Below, piece by piece: positions 14,555 through 23,028 of a stretch of 34,215 bases of DNA. Position numbers and translations under genes: made by a program. A model generated the notes under the pieces. It was given only the letters and a program-made list of their open reading frames with translations. It did not search any database and had not been told where the DNA came from. Source of the DNA: Chloroflexota bacterium (GTDB lineage Bacteria; Chloroflexota; Anaerolineae; Aggregatilineales; Phototrophicaceae); the NCBI GenBank assembly GCA_009840575.1, contig VXNO01000077.1, positions 1 through 34,215 of the forward strand. The letters are read 5' to 3'. The first letter of the stretch is position 1; every line of letters begins with the position of its first letter.

Positions 14555-15535
14555 TCATTTGAGTCGGTCGAGCGTGCCTTGCTCCAATGCCCATAAGGTC
14601 AATTGCTCTTGGGCTTGCAGCAGCTTGCTCAGGTTCGGGTAGCCGTTTTCGTATTCGCGCGACCATTCAGCCGCGAAATCGCCCCGGCGGATTTCTTCGA
14701 GAATCGCATCCATCAAGCCTTCCAGCTTCAATTCCTGAAAGCGCGGCAAGCGGCTGAAGATGCCATATTGCCCAGTCAGCGAGGACAGACGCAGCGCATG
14801 CAGCAAGCCATCCTGTGAGGCGCGGGAAAGGTAATCGGTGAACTCGCCGGAGAGTATCAAGTCCAGCATGACCGCTTCGGGCGGATAGCCTTGTTGCAGC
14901 AGCAGCGCCGCGGCCGTGGTCATCACATGCTGGAAAGCGGGCAGGATCGCCTGTTGCACAAAGAGGTCAAGCTGCGCCTCTTGCGCGGGGCTTACTTCGA
15001 TCGCGCCGGCGCGCAGGCTGCCCATCGCCATTGCCAGCGCCAACAAGCTGCCCAAGGTGGTGCCTGTGGCATCTTGCGCCACGCCGACGAAGCTATAAAA
15101 GCCGCTGCCCTCGAGATAGCGCGAGCGGACGGCTGCGCCAATCGTGCGCGGGGCGATCATGCCGACATCGACGAAAGGCGGCGGCTCCACATATCCAAAA
15201 GCGAGGTTGTAGCCACTGGCGAATACCAGCAGATGCCCGCGCTGAAGGTAGGGCGAGATGCGCTCCAGGTAGACTTCGGGCAGGACGACATTGGACAACA
15301 GCAGCAGCAAAATATGACAGCGCGGCACAACGCGCTCAATATCGCCGGGATCGAAGCCATCCTGGCGGGCGTGGTCACGAGTTTCGTCTTCGCGCAAGCC
15401 AATCATGACACGCACCCGCGAATCGCGCAGGTTCATTGCCAGCGACCGCCCCAGATTGCCATAGCCGATGATGCCGACGGTCTTGCCGCTGAGCAGGGAC
15501 AGGTTGGCGTCCGCTTCCCGGTAGATGGTTGTCAT
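14555..15535 (-). CDS. Ketol-acid reductoisomerase-like protein with altered active site
   Basis: 326 aa, resembling class I KARI over its whole length: DANLSLLSGKTVGIIGYGNLG (NADP domain), VGMIAPRTIG, DLFVQQ and LTGQYG in register with family motifs. Key residues differ. The conserved His after the cofactor domain (HG) is Ser (FASGYN, 106-109). The catalytic Lys of MAPK is Arg130. The Mg ligand Glu of DLFGEQ is Gln194, although Asp190 is kept. Of the two later Glu ligands only Glu231 seems present. It is therefore unlikely to be the isoleucine/valine enzyme. No other ilv gene is near. It overlaps the acetyltransferase stop by four bases (ATGA). Confidence 0.75.
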   Translation of the reverse strand: MTTIYREADANLSLLSGKTVGIIGYGNLGRSLAMNLRDSRVRVMIGLREDETRDHARQDGFDPGDIERVVPRCHILLLLLSNVVLPEVYLERISPYLQRGHLLVFASGYNLAFGYVEPPPFVDVGMIAPRTIGAAVRSRYLEGSGFYSFVGVAQDATGTTLGSLLALAMAMGSLRAGAIEVSPAQEAQLDLFVQQAILPAFQHVMTTAAALLLQQGYPPEAVMLDLILSGEFTDYLSRASQDGLLHALRLSSLTGQYGIFSRLPRFQELKLEGLMDAILEEIRRGDFAAEWSREYENGYPNLSKLLQAQEQLTLWALEQGTLDRLK

Positions 15536-16407
15536 GCCTTCACCCGCGCCATCCCCAAGGTCTTTTGCCAGACGGGGTATTCCTTGCCATTGTGCAAGAA
15601 ACCAAAGCGCTGGTAGAGTCGCTGCGAACGGTGGTTGCTCGCTTGGGTGTTGACGGAGATGGCGCTGATGCCGCGCCGCAGCAAATCGCTCAGGAGTTCA
15701 TGCAGCAGCAGCGAAGCGACGCCCCGCCCTTGGTGTGCCGGGTGCACTGCCAAACGCGCCAGGTGGGCCGCTGCGTCATGCCGCGCGCAAAGCTGGTAGC
15801 CGACGACCGCGCCCCTGATGGTGGCAACTGTAGAAAAGGCGCAGGCTCGGTAGGCTTGCCACAATTCAGCGCGCTCAATCTGCCAGGGCGGCGCGAAAGC
15901 CAGCTTGTCGATCCCCGCCAACTGCGGCAAATCCTCGCTTTCAAGCGGACGCACAGCAGCTAGCGAGTCGCGGCGCGGCGGGAGGCGGCTGCCGATATGC
16001 TGCAGCATAACCAGGTCGTCGCGATACTGAAAACTCAGCTCGGCGAAATAAGCGGGCAGCCAATTTGCCAGCATTAAGCAAGCGATGCCCGCGTCAGCCG
16101 CGTCTTGACAAGCCGCTTCCGCCCGCGCCCACAATTGGCGCAGAATCAAGCGTGGCTTGCGCAGCTCGCCGATGCCCAGCAACCGCAGCCAGCGCCAGCC
16201 AGCCACCGACTGCGACAAGCCGATATAGCCCAGCAGCTCATTATCCGCAAAAGCCAGCCAGACCGCAGCGCTCTCATCCGCCAGCCAGTCGGGGATGCTC
16301 TGCCAGTCGAGGTGGGTGTGCGTCCAGCGGCTGCGATTCATCAAGTCCAACAAGGGGCGGCGGTGCTGGCGCGCATAAGGCGCAATCTGCAAGCGGGCTG
16401 CCGGCAT
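15532..16407 (-). CDS. GNAT-family N-acetyltransferase
   Basis: 291 aa. The C-terminal half is a clear GNAT domain: ARLAVHPAHQGRGVASLLL (acetyl-CoA loop Q/R-x-x-G-x-G/A) and NHRSQRLYQRFGF. The N-terminal ~140 residues look like a second, degenerate GNAT fold (LGYIGLSQSVAG). The acyl acceptor is unknown; RimI-like protein acetylation is possible but not shown. Its ATG overlaps the stop of the DnaC-like gene by one base. Confidence 0.85.
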   Translation of the reverse strand: MPAARLQIAPYARQHRRPLLDLMNRSRWTHTHLDWQSIPDWLADESAAVWLAFADNELLGYIGLSQSVAGWRWLRLLGIGELRKPRLILRQLWARAEAACQDAADAGIACLMLANWLPAYFAELSFQYRDDLVMLQHIGSRLPPRRDSLAAVRPLESEDLPQLAGIDKLAFAPPWQIERAELWQAYRACAFSTVATIRGAVVGYQLCARHDAAAHLARLAVHPAHQGRGVASLLLHELLSDLLRRGISAISVNTQASNHRSQRLYQRFGFLHNGKEYPVWQKTLGMARVKA

Positions 16408-17828
16408 CAGCGCAGGTACTGCTGCCGCTCAAAATAGGGCGGCGCGGTGATTTTAAATGGCTTGTCAAAACGCGGGTCGAATATGCGCGAGTTGATGCGA
16501 TAGGCTGTCTGCGCCGCGAAGCCGCCTGTGGCTGGCGCGTCCGCAATCGGCAGTTGCGCCGAGGTGATGACTGTCGGCAGCTCGCGCAGAAAACGATAAT
16601 CGATAATCTGAAAGAGTTTCTCCATCGCCCAGGGCGTGGCGCTGGACAGGCTCAAGTCGTCAAGGATCAAGACCGGTGCGGCAGCGATTTTGCGGAACCG
16701 TTTGTCAAATTGCTCATTGTTTCGCGGGTCAAATGCCAGTCGCAAGCTATCCAGCAGGTCGGCGCAAGCCATGAAGGTCACATCATGGTTGCGCTCCGCC
16801 AGCGCCCGGGCGATGGCTGCCGCCAAGTGGGTCTTGCCGGTGCCGTGGTCGCCCAGCAAGCAGAACCAGCCGCGCGGCGCTTTCACCCAATTCTGCGCCC
16901 GCCTTTTGGCTTTTTCCAGGTTTTCGCGTTCGCTGCGCAGGCGACTCTCGGCGCGGAAGCTCTCGAAGGTCATGCGCGCGTAAAGCTGAAACGCGGCGGC
17001 TTGGGCGCGGCTCTTCTTGCGATAGTCGGGCGCGTGAATTCTGATGACAGCGCCTTGCGCCATGCGGCTGCCGATGCGCGGGTCGAGCTCATCGATGTCG
17101 GTATTGGTCGTTATCACGGTCGGCAACGCGCCGGCATGACGATGATTAAGCAGCTGAAAGAGCTTTTCTTTTGCCCAGTTGGTAGGGTTCTCGACGCCGA
17201 GGTCGTCCAGGACGAGCAGTGGGGCGCTGCGGATGCGGTAGAAGTAATCGTCGAATGAATTGTCGCCGCGTCCATCGATAGCGCCACGCAGCGCATCCAG
17301 CAGGTCGGGCGCGGTGAGAAAAACAGTTAATTCGCCAAATTGCTCCAGCCGATGATTGGCGATGGCGGCAGCCAAATGCGTTTTGCCACAGCCAACCGCT
17401 CCCGTAAATACAATCCAGCCCTGTGGCTTCGCCGCGAAATTTTGCGCCTGCTGTTTGGATTTGCGCAAGGCGCTGACGATGGCTTTCGTATAATTGTGGT
17501 TAAAATGCCGCGTCTGGAAAGTAGCGAATGTCATCGCCCGGTAGGCATCAAGGTTGCCAAAGCGCCGCAGCCGCTCGTGCATCGTGTAATCGGTTGCGAC
17601 CGGGTGGTTCGGGCAGCGCTGAAACTTGCCATAGCGGGGGTCATCCAGCGGTACATCGAAGGCGAAGACGCCTTTGCCAGCGCAGATTGGGCAGGGCGCG
17701 GCTGGGTCTTCTGGGTCCTGGCAAACATAGGCGAATGGGACTGTCACGCCCGCATCAGGAGTCGATGAAATTTTGCCATTTTCCCCTTTGGGCGCCCCGT
17801 TGTTGAGAGCCTCCTGAATCGCCTTCAT
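16407..17828 (-). CDS. Tandem DnaC/DnaI-like AAA+ helicase loader, two ATPase domains in one chain
   Basis: 473 aa. An N-terminal part with Cys36, Cys46, Cys49 and Cys72 could bind zinc, as in other loaders. Two similar AAA+ modules follow. Module 1: Walker A GAVGCGKT (143-150), Walker B LLVLDDLG (204-211), Arg motif SRMAQG. Module 2: Walker A GDHGTGKT (326-333), Walker B VLILDDLS (386-393), Arg motif NSRIF. Each module begins with MTF..F and shares GKTHLAAAIA, so this is an internal duplication. Known DnaC/DnaI proteins have one module. The ATG at 17828 has AGGAAGGA eight bases upstream; the start lies 74 bases inside the DnaD-like gene. With dnaB two genes upstream, loading of DnaB is the likely role. 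Confidence 0.85.
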   Translation of the reverse strand: MKAIQEALNNGAPKGENGKISSTPDAGVTVPFAYVCQDPEDPAAPCPICAGKGVFAFDVPLDDPRYGKFQRCPNHPVATDYTMHERLRRFGNLDAYRAMTFATFQTRHFNHNYTKAIVSALRKSKQQAQNFAAKPQGWIVFTGAVGCGKTHLAAAIANHRLEQFGELTVFLTAPDLLDALRGAIDGRGDNSFDDYFYRIRSAPLLVLDDLGVENPTNWAKEKLFQLLNHRHAGALPTVITTNTDIDELDPRIGSRMAQGAVIRIHAPDYRKKSRAQAAAFQLYARMTFESFRAESRLRSERENLEKAKRRAQNWVKAPRGWFCLLGDHGTGKTHLAAAIARALAERNHDVTFMACADLLDSLRLAFDPRNNEQFDKRFRKIAAAPVLILDDLSLSSATPWAMEKLFQIIDYRFLRELPTVITSAQLPIADAPATGGFAAQTAYRINSRIFDPRFDKPFKITAPPYFERQQYLR

Positions 17829-18429
17829 GGCTGCGTCCTTCCTGCTGCCAGTTTTCCAGCATCTTTTGCACATAACGCCAGTTACGGGCATTGCGTTGCG
17901 CGGCATAGCGCATGGCGTCTTCGATCCATTCGCGCGGGTAGGTACTCTCGGCATCGCCAATGGCTTCGGCAATCATCGGTGTCAGCGCGCCCAGGTTGTC
18001 TTCGTAGAGGGCATAGAGCGATGGTCGCGGTGGCAACGCTTCAATCTCGTCAGCCGCGGTGGGCTGCCATTCCCCTGCCTGGAGCTGCCGCTGCCAAACC
18101 CGCCCGTCGGCATCATTCCAGACGAAGAGCCGCCGCGCGCAGCCAGCGATAGCAACCTGCGCCTCCAGCAAGTTGCCGCGCGCCACCGCCCTGTGCAAGG
18201 CGTCAACCAAAGCAGCTTGCGTCCCCAGCGCGCGCATCAATACCTCATCAGCCAGCAATTCATCATAACCCAGATAGCGGTAGCAGCCTTCTTTTTGCTG
18301 CAGCAGCGCCAATATGCACAGCGCCAGTTTCAGCTCCGCCAAGTGGTCGATCTCCGCCAGCGCCGCAGCGAACTCCGCCGCCGGCAGCCGCAGCGCTTCC
18401 AGTTGCTGGCTGGTGTTGGAGCTGCTCAT
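17755..18429 (-). CDS. DnaD-like replication initiation protein
   Basis: 224 aa. The central and C-terminal part carries the DnaD/DnaB_2 pattern: an acidic helix pair (LTPMIAEAIGDAESTYPREWIEDAMRYA region) and NWRYVQKMLENW, the family signature that contacts DNA, then a charged tail. In Firmicutes such proteins remodel the origin and recruit the helicase loader. It stands between dnaB and the DnaC-like gene, which fits a primosome operon. The frame opens at a TTG (18438) overlapping the dnaB stop; I chose the ATG at 18429, three codons on. Confidence 0.78.
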   Translation of the reverse strand: MSSSNTSQQLEALRLPAAEFAAALAEIDHLAELKLALCILALLQQKEGCYRYLGYDELLADEVLMRALGTQAALVDALHRAVARGNLLEAQVAIAGCARRLFVWNDADGRVWQRQLQAGEWQPTAADEIEALPPRPSLYALYEDNLGALTPMIAEAIGDAESTYPREWIEDAMRYAAQRNARNWRYVQKMLENWQQEGRSHEGDSGGSQQRGAQRGKWQNFIDS

Positions 18430-18434
18430 GCAAT

Positions 18435-19796
18435 TCAATCCAAATCGCTCAAGTCAACGCGCTGGATATTAATATCCATGAATTTGGTGATGGTTTTTTC
18501 AAAATACAGCTGCACAGTGCCAGTGGGTCCATGTCGATGCTTGGACAGGATGATATCCGCCTGATTGGGGAATTCGGTCTCTTCATTATAGACTTCATCG
18601 CGATACAGGAACATGACGGCATCGGCGTCTTGTTCGATGCTACCGCTCTCGCGCAGGTCGGATAGCTGCGGGCGTTTGTCCTGGCGGTTTTCTACCGCGC
18701 GGGAAAGCTGGGCGGTGGAAAGCAGGGTTATATTCAGTTCGCGCGCCAGCTCTTTCAGGGAGCGGCTGATGTAGCTGATTTCTTGCACGCGGTTGTTTTC
18801 GTAGGCTCTGCCCGCGGACATCAACTGCATATAATCGACCATGACCATATCCAGCCCGTATTCGTGCTGCAAGCGCCGACACTTGGTGCGCATCTCGGTT
18901 GGGGTGATGGATGGCGTGTCGTCGATGAAGAGCGGCAGGTTAGATATGCGGCTGATGGCTTCGGTGAGGCGCGTCTGCTCGCCGGGGCTTATCGCGGCGC
19001 TGCGCAGTTGCTGGAGAGAGATGCCGGTTTCCATAGAAACAATACGCTGCACCAGTTGTTCGACGCCCATCTCCATAGTGAAAATAGCCACACGAGCGCC
19101 CAGCCGCGCCACATACAGCGCCACCGTCAGGATCCAACTGGTTTTGCCCATGCCGGGCCGCCCGGCAAAGACGATCAGATCCGACTTTTGGAAGCCGCCC
19201 AGCAAGCCGTCCAGCGCTCGGAAGCCGCTGGGCGTGCCCACCATGCCCGCGCCCAAAGACAGCAACCGTTCGAAGTCGTCATAAAAGTCGCTGGCGGCAT
19301 CCCACAAAGGCACGAACTCGCGCTTGAGCTGGGTGTTGCTCACCGCGAAGAGCGATTGCTCGGCATCGCTGATGACTTTGTCGATGGGCAATTCCTGGTC
19401 GAGGGCGATGGCGCGGATGCTGTCTGCGGCTTGCAGCAGGCGGCGTCTGGTCGCGGCGCGCGCCACCAGCTCGCCATAAATCTCGGCGTGCATGGCGGTG
19501 GGCGTATTGTTGACGAGGTTGGTAATGTAGGGCGGGCCACCGACCTCGTCCAACAGGTCGAGCGCTTCCAGCTCCCGCGCGAGGGTTACATTATCAATCG
19601 GCTCGCCGCGGTCATTGAGTCGGTTAAAAGCCTGCCAGATATATTCATTGCGCTTGATGAAGAAGTCTTCGGGATTCAGAAAAGCGGCGACGCTGAGGTA
19701 GGCTTTGGGATGCAGCAAAACAGCGCCCAACAAGGCTTCTTCCGCCTCTTGACTCATAGGCAGGTGCAGTTGCGCGGGTGGTGGCGGCTGATCCAT
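18435..19796 (-). CDS. dnaB: Replicative DNA helicase DnaB
   Basis: Hexameric 5'-3' helicase of the replication fork. The N-terminal domain (AEEALLGAVLLHP, FNRLNDRGEPID) is joined by a linker to the RecA-like ATPase: GRPGMGKTSW (Walker A), MVMVDYMQLM (Walker B), STAQLSRAVE and SKHRHGPTGTV with the arginine finger. 453 aa, full length, no intein. It is 86 bases downstream of the DUF151 gene and probably shares its promoter. A later Met (residue 14, MSQEAEEALLG) is a possible alternative start. Confidence 0.96.
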   Translation of the reverse strand: MDQPPPPAQLHLPMSQEAEEALLGAVLLHPKAYLSVAAFLNPEDFFIKRNEYIWQAFNRLNDRGEPIDNVTLARELEALDLLDEVGGPPYITNLVNNTPTAMHAEIYGELVARAATRRRLLQAADSIRAIALDQELPIDKVISDAEQSLFAVSNTQLKREFVPLWDAASDFYDDFERLLSLGAGMVGTPSGFRALDGLLGGFQKSDLIVFAGRPGMGKTSWILTVALYVARLGARVAIFTMEMGVEQLVQRIVSMETGISLQQLRSAAISPGEQTRLTEAISRISNLPLFIDDTPSITPTEMRTKCRRLQHEYGLDMVMVDYMQLMSAGRAYENNRVQEISYISRSLKELARELNITLLSTAQLSRAVENRQDKRPQLSDLRESGSIEQDADAVMFLYRDEVYNEETEFPNQADIILSKHRHGPTGTVQLYFEKTITKFMDINIQRVDLSDLD

Positions 19797-19882
19797 ACGG
19801 TCATTTCCGCCTGGTTGGCTTAGCGCGCCAGCCTGCGAATCATCCAGGCGGCAAGGAGAACCAGGCAGCGGGGCGGCTGCGC

Positions 19883-20425
19883 CTAGTCGCCTTCCAGGTC
19901 TTCGAGGTTGAGGGTATCGACAAAGTCAGCGAAGGCGCTCAGCTTGCTTTCATCGACCTGCTCGGCATACTCGCTGGGCTCGTACATATCATCGGGCAAG
20001 CCCATGATTTCCGCTTCGACATTGCGCTCGGGCACAATACCGGCGTAATCCATGATCTCGCTAGCGACGAAAATCTTGGCATTCAGGCGCACAGCCAAGG
20101 CGATGGCGTCACTGGGGCGGGCGTCAATATCGATCTCTCTATCCGGCAGCGAAATGTTGATGAGCGCGAAATAGACCTCGCGGCGCAGCTTGTTGATATA
20201 GACATAATTCACGCGCCCACCCATCTCTTCGATCGTCGATTTGAGCAAATCATGGGTCAGCGGTCGTTCGCGCTCGATGCCCTGCAATTCAAATGTGATG
20301 GCTTCCGACTCGAACTGCCCAATCCAAATCGGCAGGTAGCGCTCTTCATCTACATCGCGCAAGACCACCAAGCGATGCTGCGACATCAAACTCACCTGTA
20401 CGCGATCCACCATCAATTCGATCAT
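19883..20425 (-). CDS. DUF151 / bifunctional-nuclease-family protein
   Basis: 180 aa. The DUF151 (BFN) domain spans about residues 1-130: LPIWIGQFESEAI, RPLTHDLLKSTIEEMGG and the RPSDAIALAVRL motif. An acidic C-terminal tail follows. Family members have been described as nucleases, but the role in bacteria is not settled. A strong promoter precedes it and AGGTGG lies six bases before the ATG. It leads the dnaB group. Confidence 0.9.
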   Translation of the reverse strand: MIELMVDRVQVSLMSQHRLVVLRDVDEERYLPIWIGQFESEAITFELQGIERERPLTHDLLKSTIEEMGGRVNYVYINKLRREVYFALINISLPDREIDIDARPSDAIALAVRLNAKIFVASEIMDYAGIVPERNVEAEIMGLPDDMYEPSEYAEQVDESKLSAFADFVDTLNLEDLEGD

Positions 20426-20461
20426 CTGCGCGCCACCTGACTCAAGCTCGTCTTTGCCTGG

Positions 20462-20490
20462 ATTATAACAAGTTCATTCACGTCATTCAA
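20462..20490 (-). promoter_or_regulatory. Promoter of the DUF151-dnaB operon
   Basis: Minus strand TTGAAT (20485-20490), 17 bases, TATAAT (20462-20467), with TGT before the -10 (extended -10). The predicted start is near 20455, leaving about 30 bases of leader. Confidence 0.8.
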
Positions 20491-20535
20491 GCAGCCCGAC
20501 GCGAAAACCAAGAACAGCGCATTACTTTCTTGATT

Positions 20536-20609
20536 CTACTTTTGCGTCTTTGTGGTTGCTTTGTTGCAGGACTTACCTGCGCTTACTTATTACACAGAGG
20601 GCACAGAGA
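20536..20609 (+). repeat. CACAGAG-type intergenic repeat pair
   Basis: CTTTTGCGTCTTTGTGGTTGC (20537-20557, as its reverse ACCACAAAGACGC) and TTACACAGAGGGCACAGAG (20590-20608) are imperfect inverted copies of the ACCACAGAG-x-CACAGAG unit. They belong to the same loose family as the copies at 7921, 8133, 10153 and 32743. Confidence 0.55.
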
Positions 20610-20616
20610 AAGGCGC

Positions 20617-20622
20617 TATACT
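20617..20622 (+). promoter_or_regulatory. -10 element of a predicted leaderless lipoprotein mRNA
   Basis: TATACT ends seven bases before the ATG at 20630, so transcription should begin at the start codon. No ribosome-binding site is visible and no -35 is recognisable. Confidence 0.55.
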
Positions 20623-20629
20623 TCCGCCT

Positions 20630-21307
20630 ATGAATACCTCCCAAATGCGCGCGTTGCTTGCTTGTGGCGTGGCGCTGCTGCTGGCGGCTTGCGGCGCTTT
20701 GTCCGGCAACTCCAAGCCCGGCGCCGGTTTTCTTTATCAGGAACTGCTGCTGGACGAGCGTTTTGATAGCGGCGGAGCCTGGCGCAGTTATGCTGGCGGC
20801 GCGGAATTGTGGCTGGGCGTGGCGGAAGGCGCTTATCGCATTGACCTGCTCGGCAAACGTTATGCCTGGACGCAGCATGAGCAACTCACCAGCGATGTCG
20901 TCATCGAGGTGGCGGCGCGGCAGCTTTCCGCATACGCCCACAATGCCTATGGCGCGGCTTGTCGGCTCGACCCAGCCAATAGCGGGCGCGGCTATTATTT
21001 TCTCATCAGCGGCGATGGCTATGCCAGCATCCGCTGGAGCGACGGGCGCGCGCTGACGGCAATCGTGCCGGCTTTCCCCAGCCAGCACATCCAGCGAGGC
21101 CTGGCGCGCAACCACATCCGCGTTATTTGCAGCGGCGATTATTTGGCGCTCTGGGTGAACGGTGAATTTCTTGCCGAAGCGCGTGACCAGCGGGCGTCGC
21201 GGGGCGCGCTTGGCTTGGCGGGGGTGATGAATTACGCCGGGCAGCGGCTGACCGTAACGTTTGACGACCTGCGCGTCTGGCGGGCTGCTCTGGAGCATGG
21301 CGGCTAG
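20630..21307 (+). CDS. Secreted lipoprotein with LamG/DUF1080-like beta-sandwich
   Basis: 225 aa. The first 25 residues form a lipoprotein signal (MRALLACGVALLLAACGA), with lipobox LAAC ahead of the modified Cys. The rest is beta-rich with Trp and Gly, and contains DERFDSGGAWRSY, GYYFLISGDGYASIRW and VTFDDLRVWRA, a pattern like laminin-G/concanavalin-type sugar-binding domains. No catalytic residues are evident. The frame is open further upstream, but the signal peptide and the -10 at 20617 set the start. Function unknown; surface attachment or glycan binding is a guess. Confidence 0.8.
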   Translation: MNTSQMRALLACGVALLLAACGALSGNSKPGAGFLYQELLLDERFDSGGAWRSYAGGAELWLGVAEGAYRIDLLGKRYAWTQHEQLTSDVVIEVAARQLSAYAHNAYGAACRLDPANSGRGYYFLISGDGYASIRWSDGRALTAIVPAFPSQHIQRGLARNHIRVICSGDYLALWVNGEFLAEARDQRASRGALGLAGVMNYAGQRLTVTFDDLRVWRAALEHGG

Positions 21308-21370
21308 CGCATGAAACCAATCGCGCTGGCTTGCGTATAGACAGCAGGCAAACGCAGAACAAAGAACACA

Positions 21371-22210
21371 ATGGGACTCGAAGACACAATCGCTGAAGCC
21401 ATCATCATGGGCATGGACGAGCTGGCTGGCAATCCGCGGCGGGCGGTCGAAAGCGCCATGGACTGCGACTCGGCTTCCCAGTGGGTCAAGCAAGAGACGA
21501 CCAAACTGGCGCTGATTGGCGGCGCGGAGATGGTCGTGCCCGGCTTGCATGCCTTCACCATCCCGACCGGCATCAGCTACTTGCTGCACAAAATGGGTAG
21601 CATCAGCTGGGGCATCGGCGCGCTAAAAGGCGCTTATGTGATTGAAACGGAAGCCTATTCCGACCTACGCAATATCCTGGCGCTGTGGGCGAACGAAGGG
21701 CATTTTGATGCCGGCATCATTGAGCACCTGGCGGTATCGCTGGATGCGCTGGCTTGGACATTGAGCGAAGCCGGGCAAGCCGCCGTGCCTGCGCTGCTGG
21801 AATCGCCCGCCGATGCCACGACGGTGCGCACCTACCATATTTTACAGCGCCTGGCGGAGAGCCTGGTGGCGGGCGACGAGCGCGGTCATGCGGTGCTGAC
21901 GGCTATGCGCGGCGAAGCTGAGGCGGCTCGCTTGCTGGCGACTGGCAAAGAACATGTCCGGCATCTCAACTGCGAAGTCATGCTGACGCGGCCAATGGGG
22001 CGCAAGATCAGCCGCCGCCTGGCGTACAAGCTGGCTTCGCGGATCGGCGCTCGCATCCCGGCGCGCATGATTGTGGGCTTCTTGCCGGTGGCTGGCGCGG
22101 TCGCCAATGCCTTGATGAATGTGCAAACGATGCAGAGCATGGCCGAAGCCGCCGAGAAGTATTATGACCGCCGCCTGCGCCGCGAACACCTGCTGTCCGT
22201 CACAACCTGA
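21371..22210 (+). CDS. EcsC-like protein of unknown function
   Basis: 279 aa. Two weakly hydrophobic stretches (ALIGGAEMVVPGLHAFTIPTG near 47-67 and MIVGFLPVAGAVANALMNV near 233-251) flank a helical middle. The C-terminal run of small and basic residues ending in hydrophobic Gly-Ala-rich sequence and YYDRR resembles EcsC-family proteins, whose function is unknown. No ribosome-binding site is clear; a TATAGA at 21336-21341 may be a -10. Its 3' end overlaps the convergent TIR gene by 11 bases. I cannot assign a role. Confidence 0.55.
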   Translation: MGLEDTIAEAIIMGMDELAGNPRRAVESAMDCDSASQWVKQETTKLALIGGAEMVVPGLHAFTIPTGISYLLHKMGSISWGIGALKGAYVIETEAYSDLRNILALWANEGHFDAGIIEHLAVSLDALAWTLSEAGQAAVPALLESPADATTVRTYHILQRLAESLVAGDERGHAVLTAMRGEAEAARLLATGKEHVRHLNCEVMLTRPMGRKISRRLAYKLASRIGARIPARMIVGFLPVAGAVANALMNVQTMQSMAEAAEKYYDRRLRREHLLSVTT

Positions 22211-23024
22211 CCTGAGGCTTGATTTCCAGCAAAATTGACTTGAGCGATTCCAGCTTGTCGTCGCTATCGAGGCAGCGCAGGGGCAGGGTCGCGCGCGGTC
22301 TTGCGGATGCTGGCAGCAGCGCTTGCCATTCGCGCAGGAGCTCGGCTGGCGCGTGATTTGCGTTTTTCGCCCAGCGCGTCAAGTTCAGTTGGATGGCTGG
22401 CTGTTTGCGGTAAGCCCAGACTGAGAACCAGGTTGCCCGCCGACCACCCACATTCAGCCGCGCATGGAAGCCGGGCCGCTGCCGCCCGCCGAACTCGACG
22501 GCATCGGCGTGCTGCTGGGCAAAAGCATATAAATCCTGCGCCACCAGCGCCGCGATATCGCCTTGGGGCAGTTGCGCCAAATAGGGGAAGAAGTTGCTTG
22601 CCAGCGGCGTTTCTGAGACAGCGCCCTGCGCATAGCCCGCCCCGCCTTCCGCCGACAGCGCTCGCAGCGAATCCAGCAGCTTGCTCATGCCCTGTGGCGC
22701 GCGCAGATCACAATACTGCAAGTTAATCAGGTGCAGCGGAATCAAGACATCGGCAACCAGCGCGACCAGCAGCGGCTTTTGTAGCTGAAAGGCATAGAGG
22801 CATTCACGTTTTACCCAAGCTGAGCCCGCGCTGGACTTCGACAAGATGACCAATACAGCGTGGCAGCGGGCGATGCCGGCTTCAATCTCGCAGAGCCACT
22901 CTGCGCCGCCGCGGATATTCTCGTAGTCGATCCAAATGCGCCAGTCGGCTTCACGCAGGCGCGTGACGATGGGCTCGATGAGGGCGTTGTCCTGGTTGCT
23001 ATGGCTGATGAAGATCGGCGGCAT
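22200..23024 (-). CDS. TIR-domain protein with C-terminal domain of unknown function
   Basis: 274 aa. A complete TIR domain fills residues 1-140: PIFISHSNQDNALIEPIV at the start, the BB-loop-like IWIDYENIRGG, and SAGSAWVKRE, where Glu74 is at the place of the catalytic Glu of NAD-cleaving bacterial TIRs. The second half (about 145-274) has FHARLNVGGRRATWFSVWAY and is not recognised. Many such proteins serve anti-phage defence or act as NADases. The gene starts four bases after the acyl-CoA dehydrogenase stop, with only a weak ribosome-binding site, so it is probably on that mRNA. No sensor gene of a known defence system is next to it. Confidence 0.85.
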   Translation of the reverse strand: MPPIFISHSNQDNALIEPIVTRLREADWRIWIDYENIRGGAEWLCEIEAGIARCHAVLVILSKSSAGSAWVKRECLYAFQLQKPLLVALVADVLIPLHLINLQYCDLRAPQGMSKLLDSLRALSAEGGAGYAQGAVSETPLASNFFPYLAQLPQGDIAALVAQDLYAFAQQHADAVEFGGRQRPGFHARLNVGGRRATWFSVWAYRKQPAIQLNLTRWAKNANHAPAELLREWQALLPASARPRATLPLRCLDSDDKLESLKSILLEIKPQVRL

Positions 23025-23028
23025 GGGG

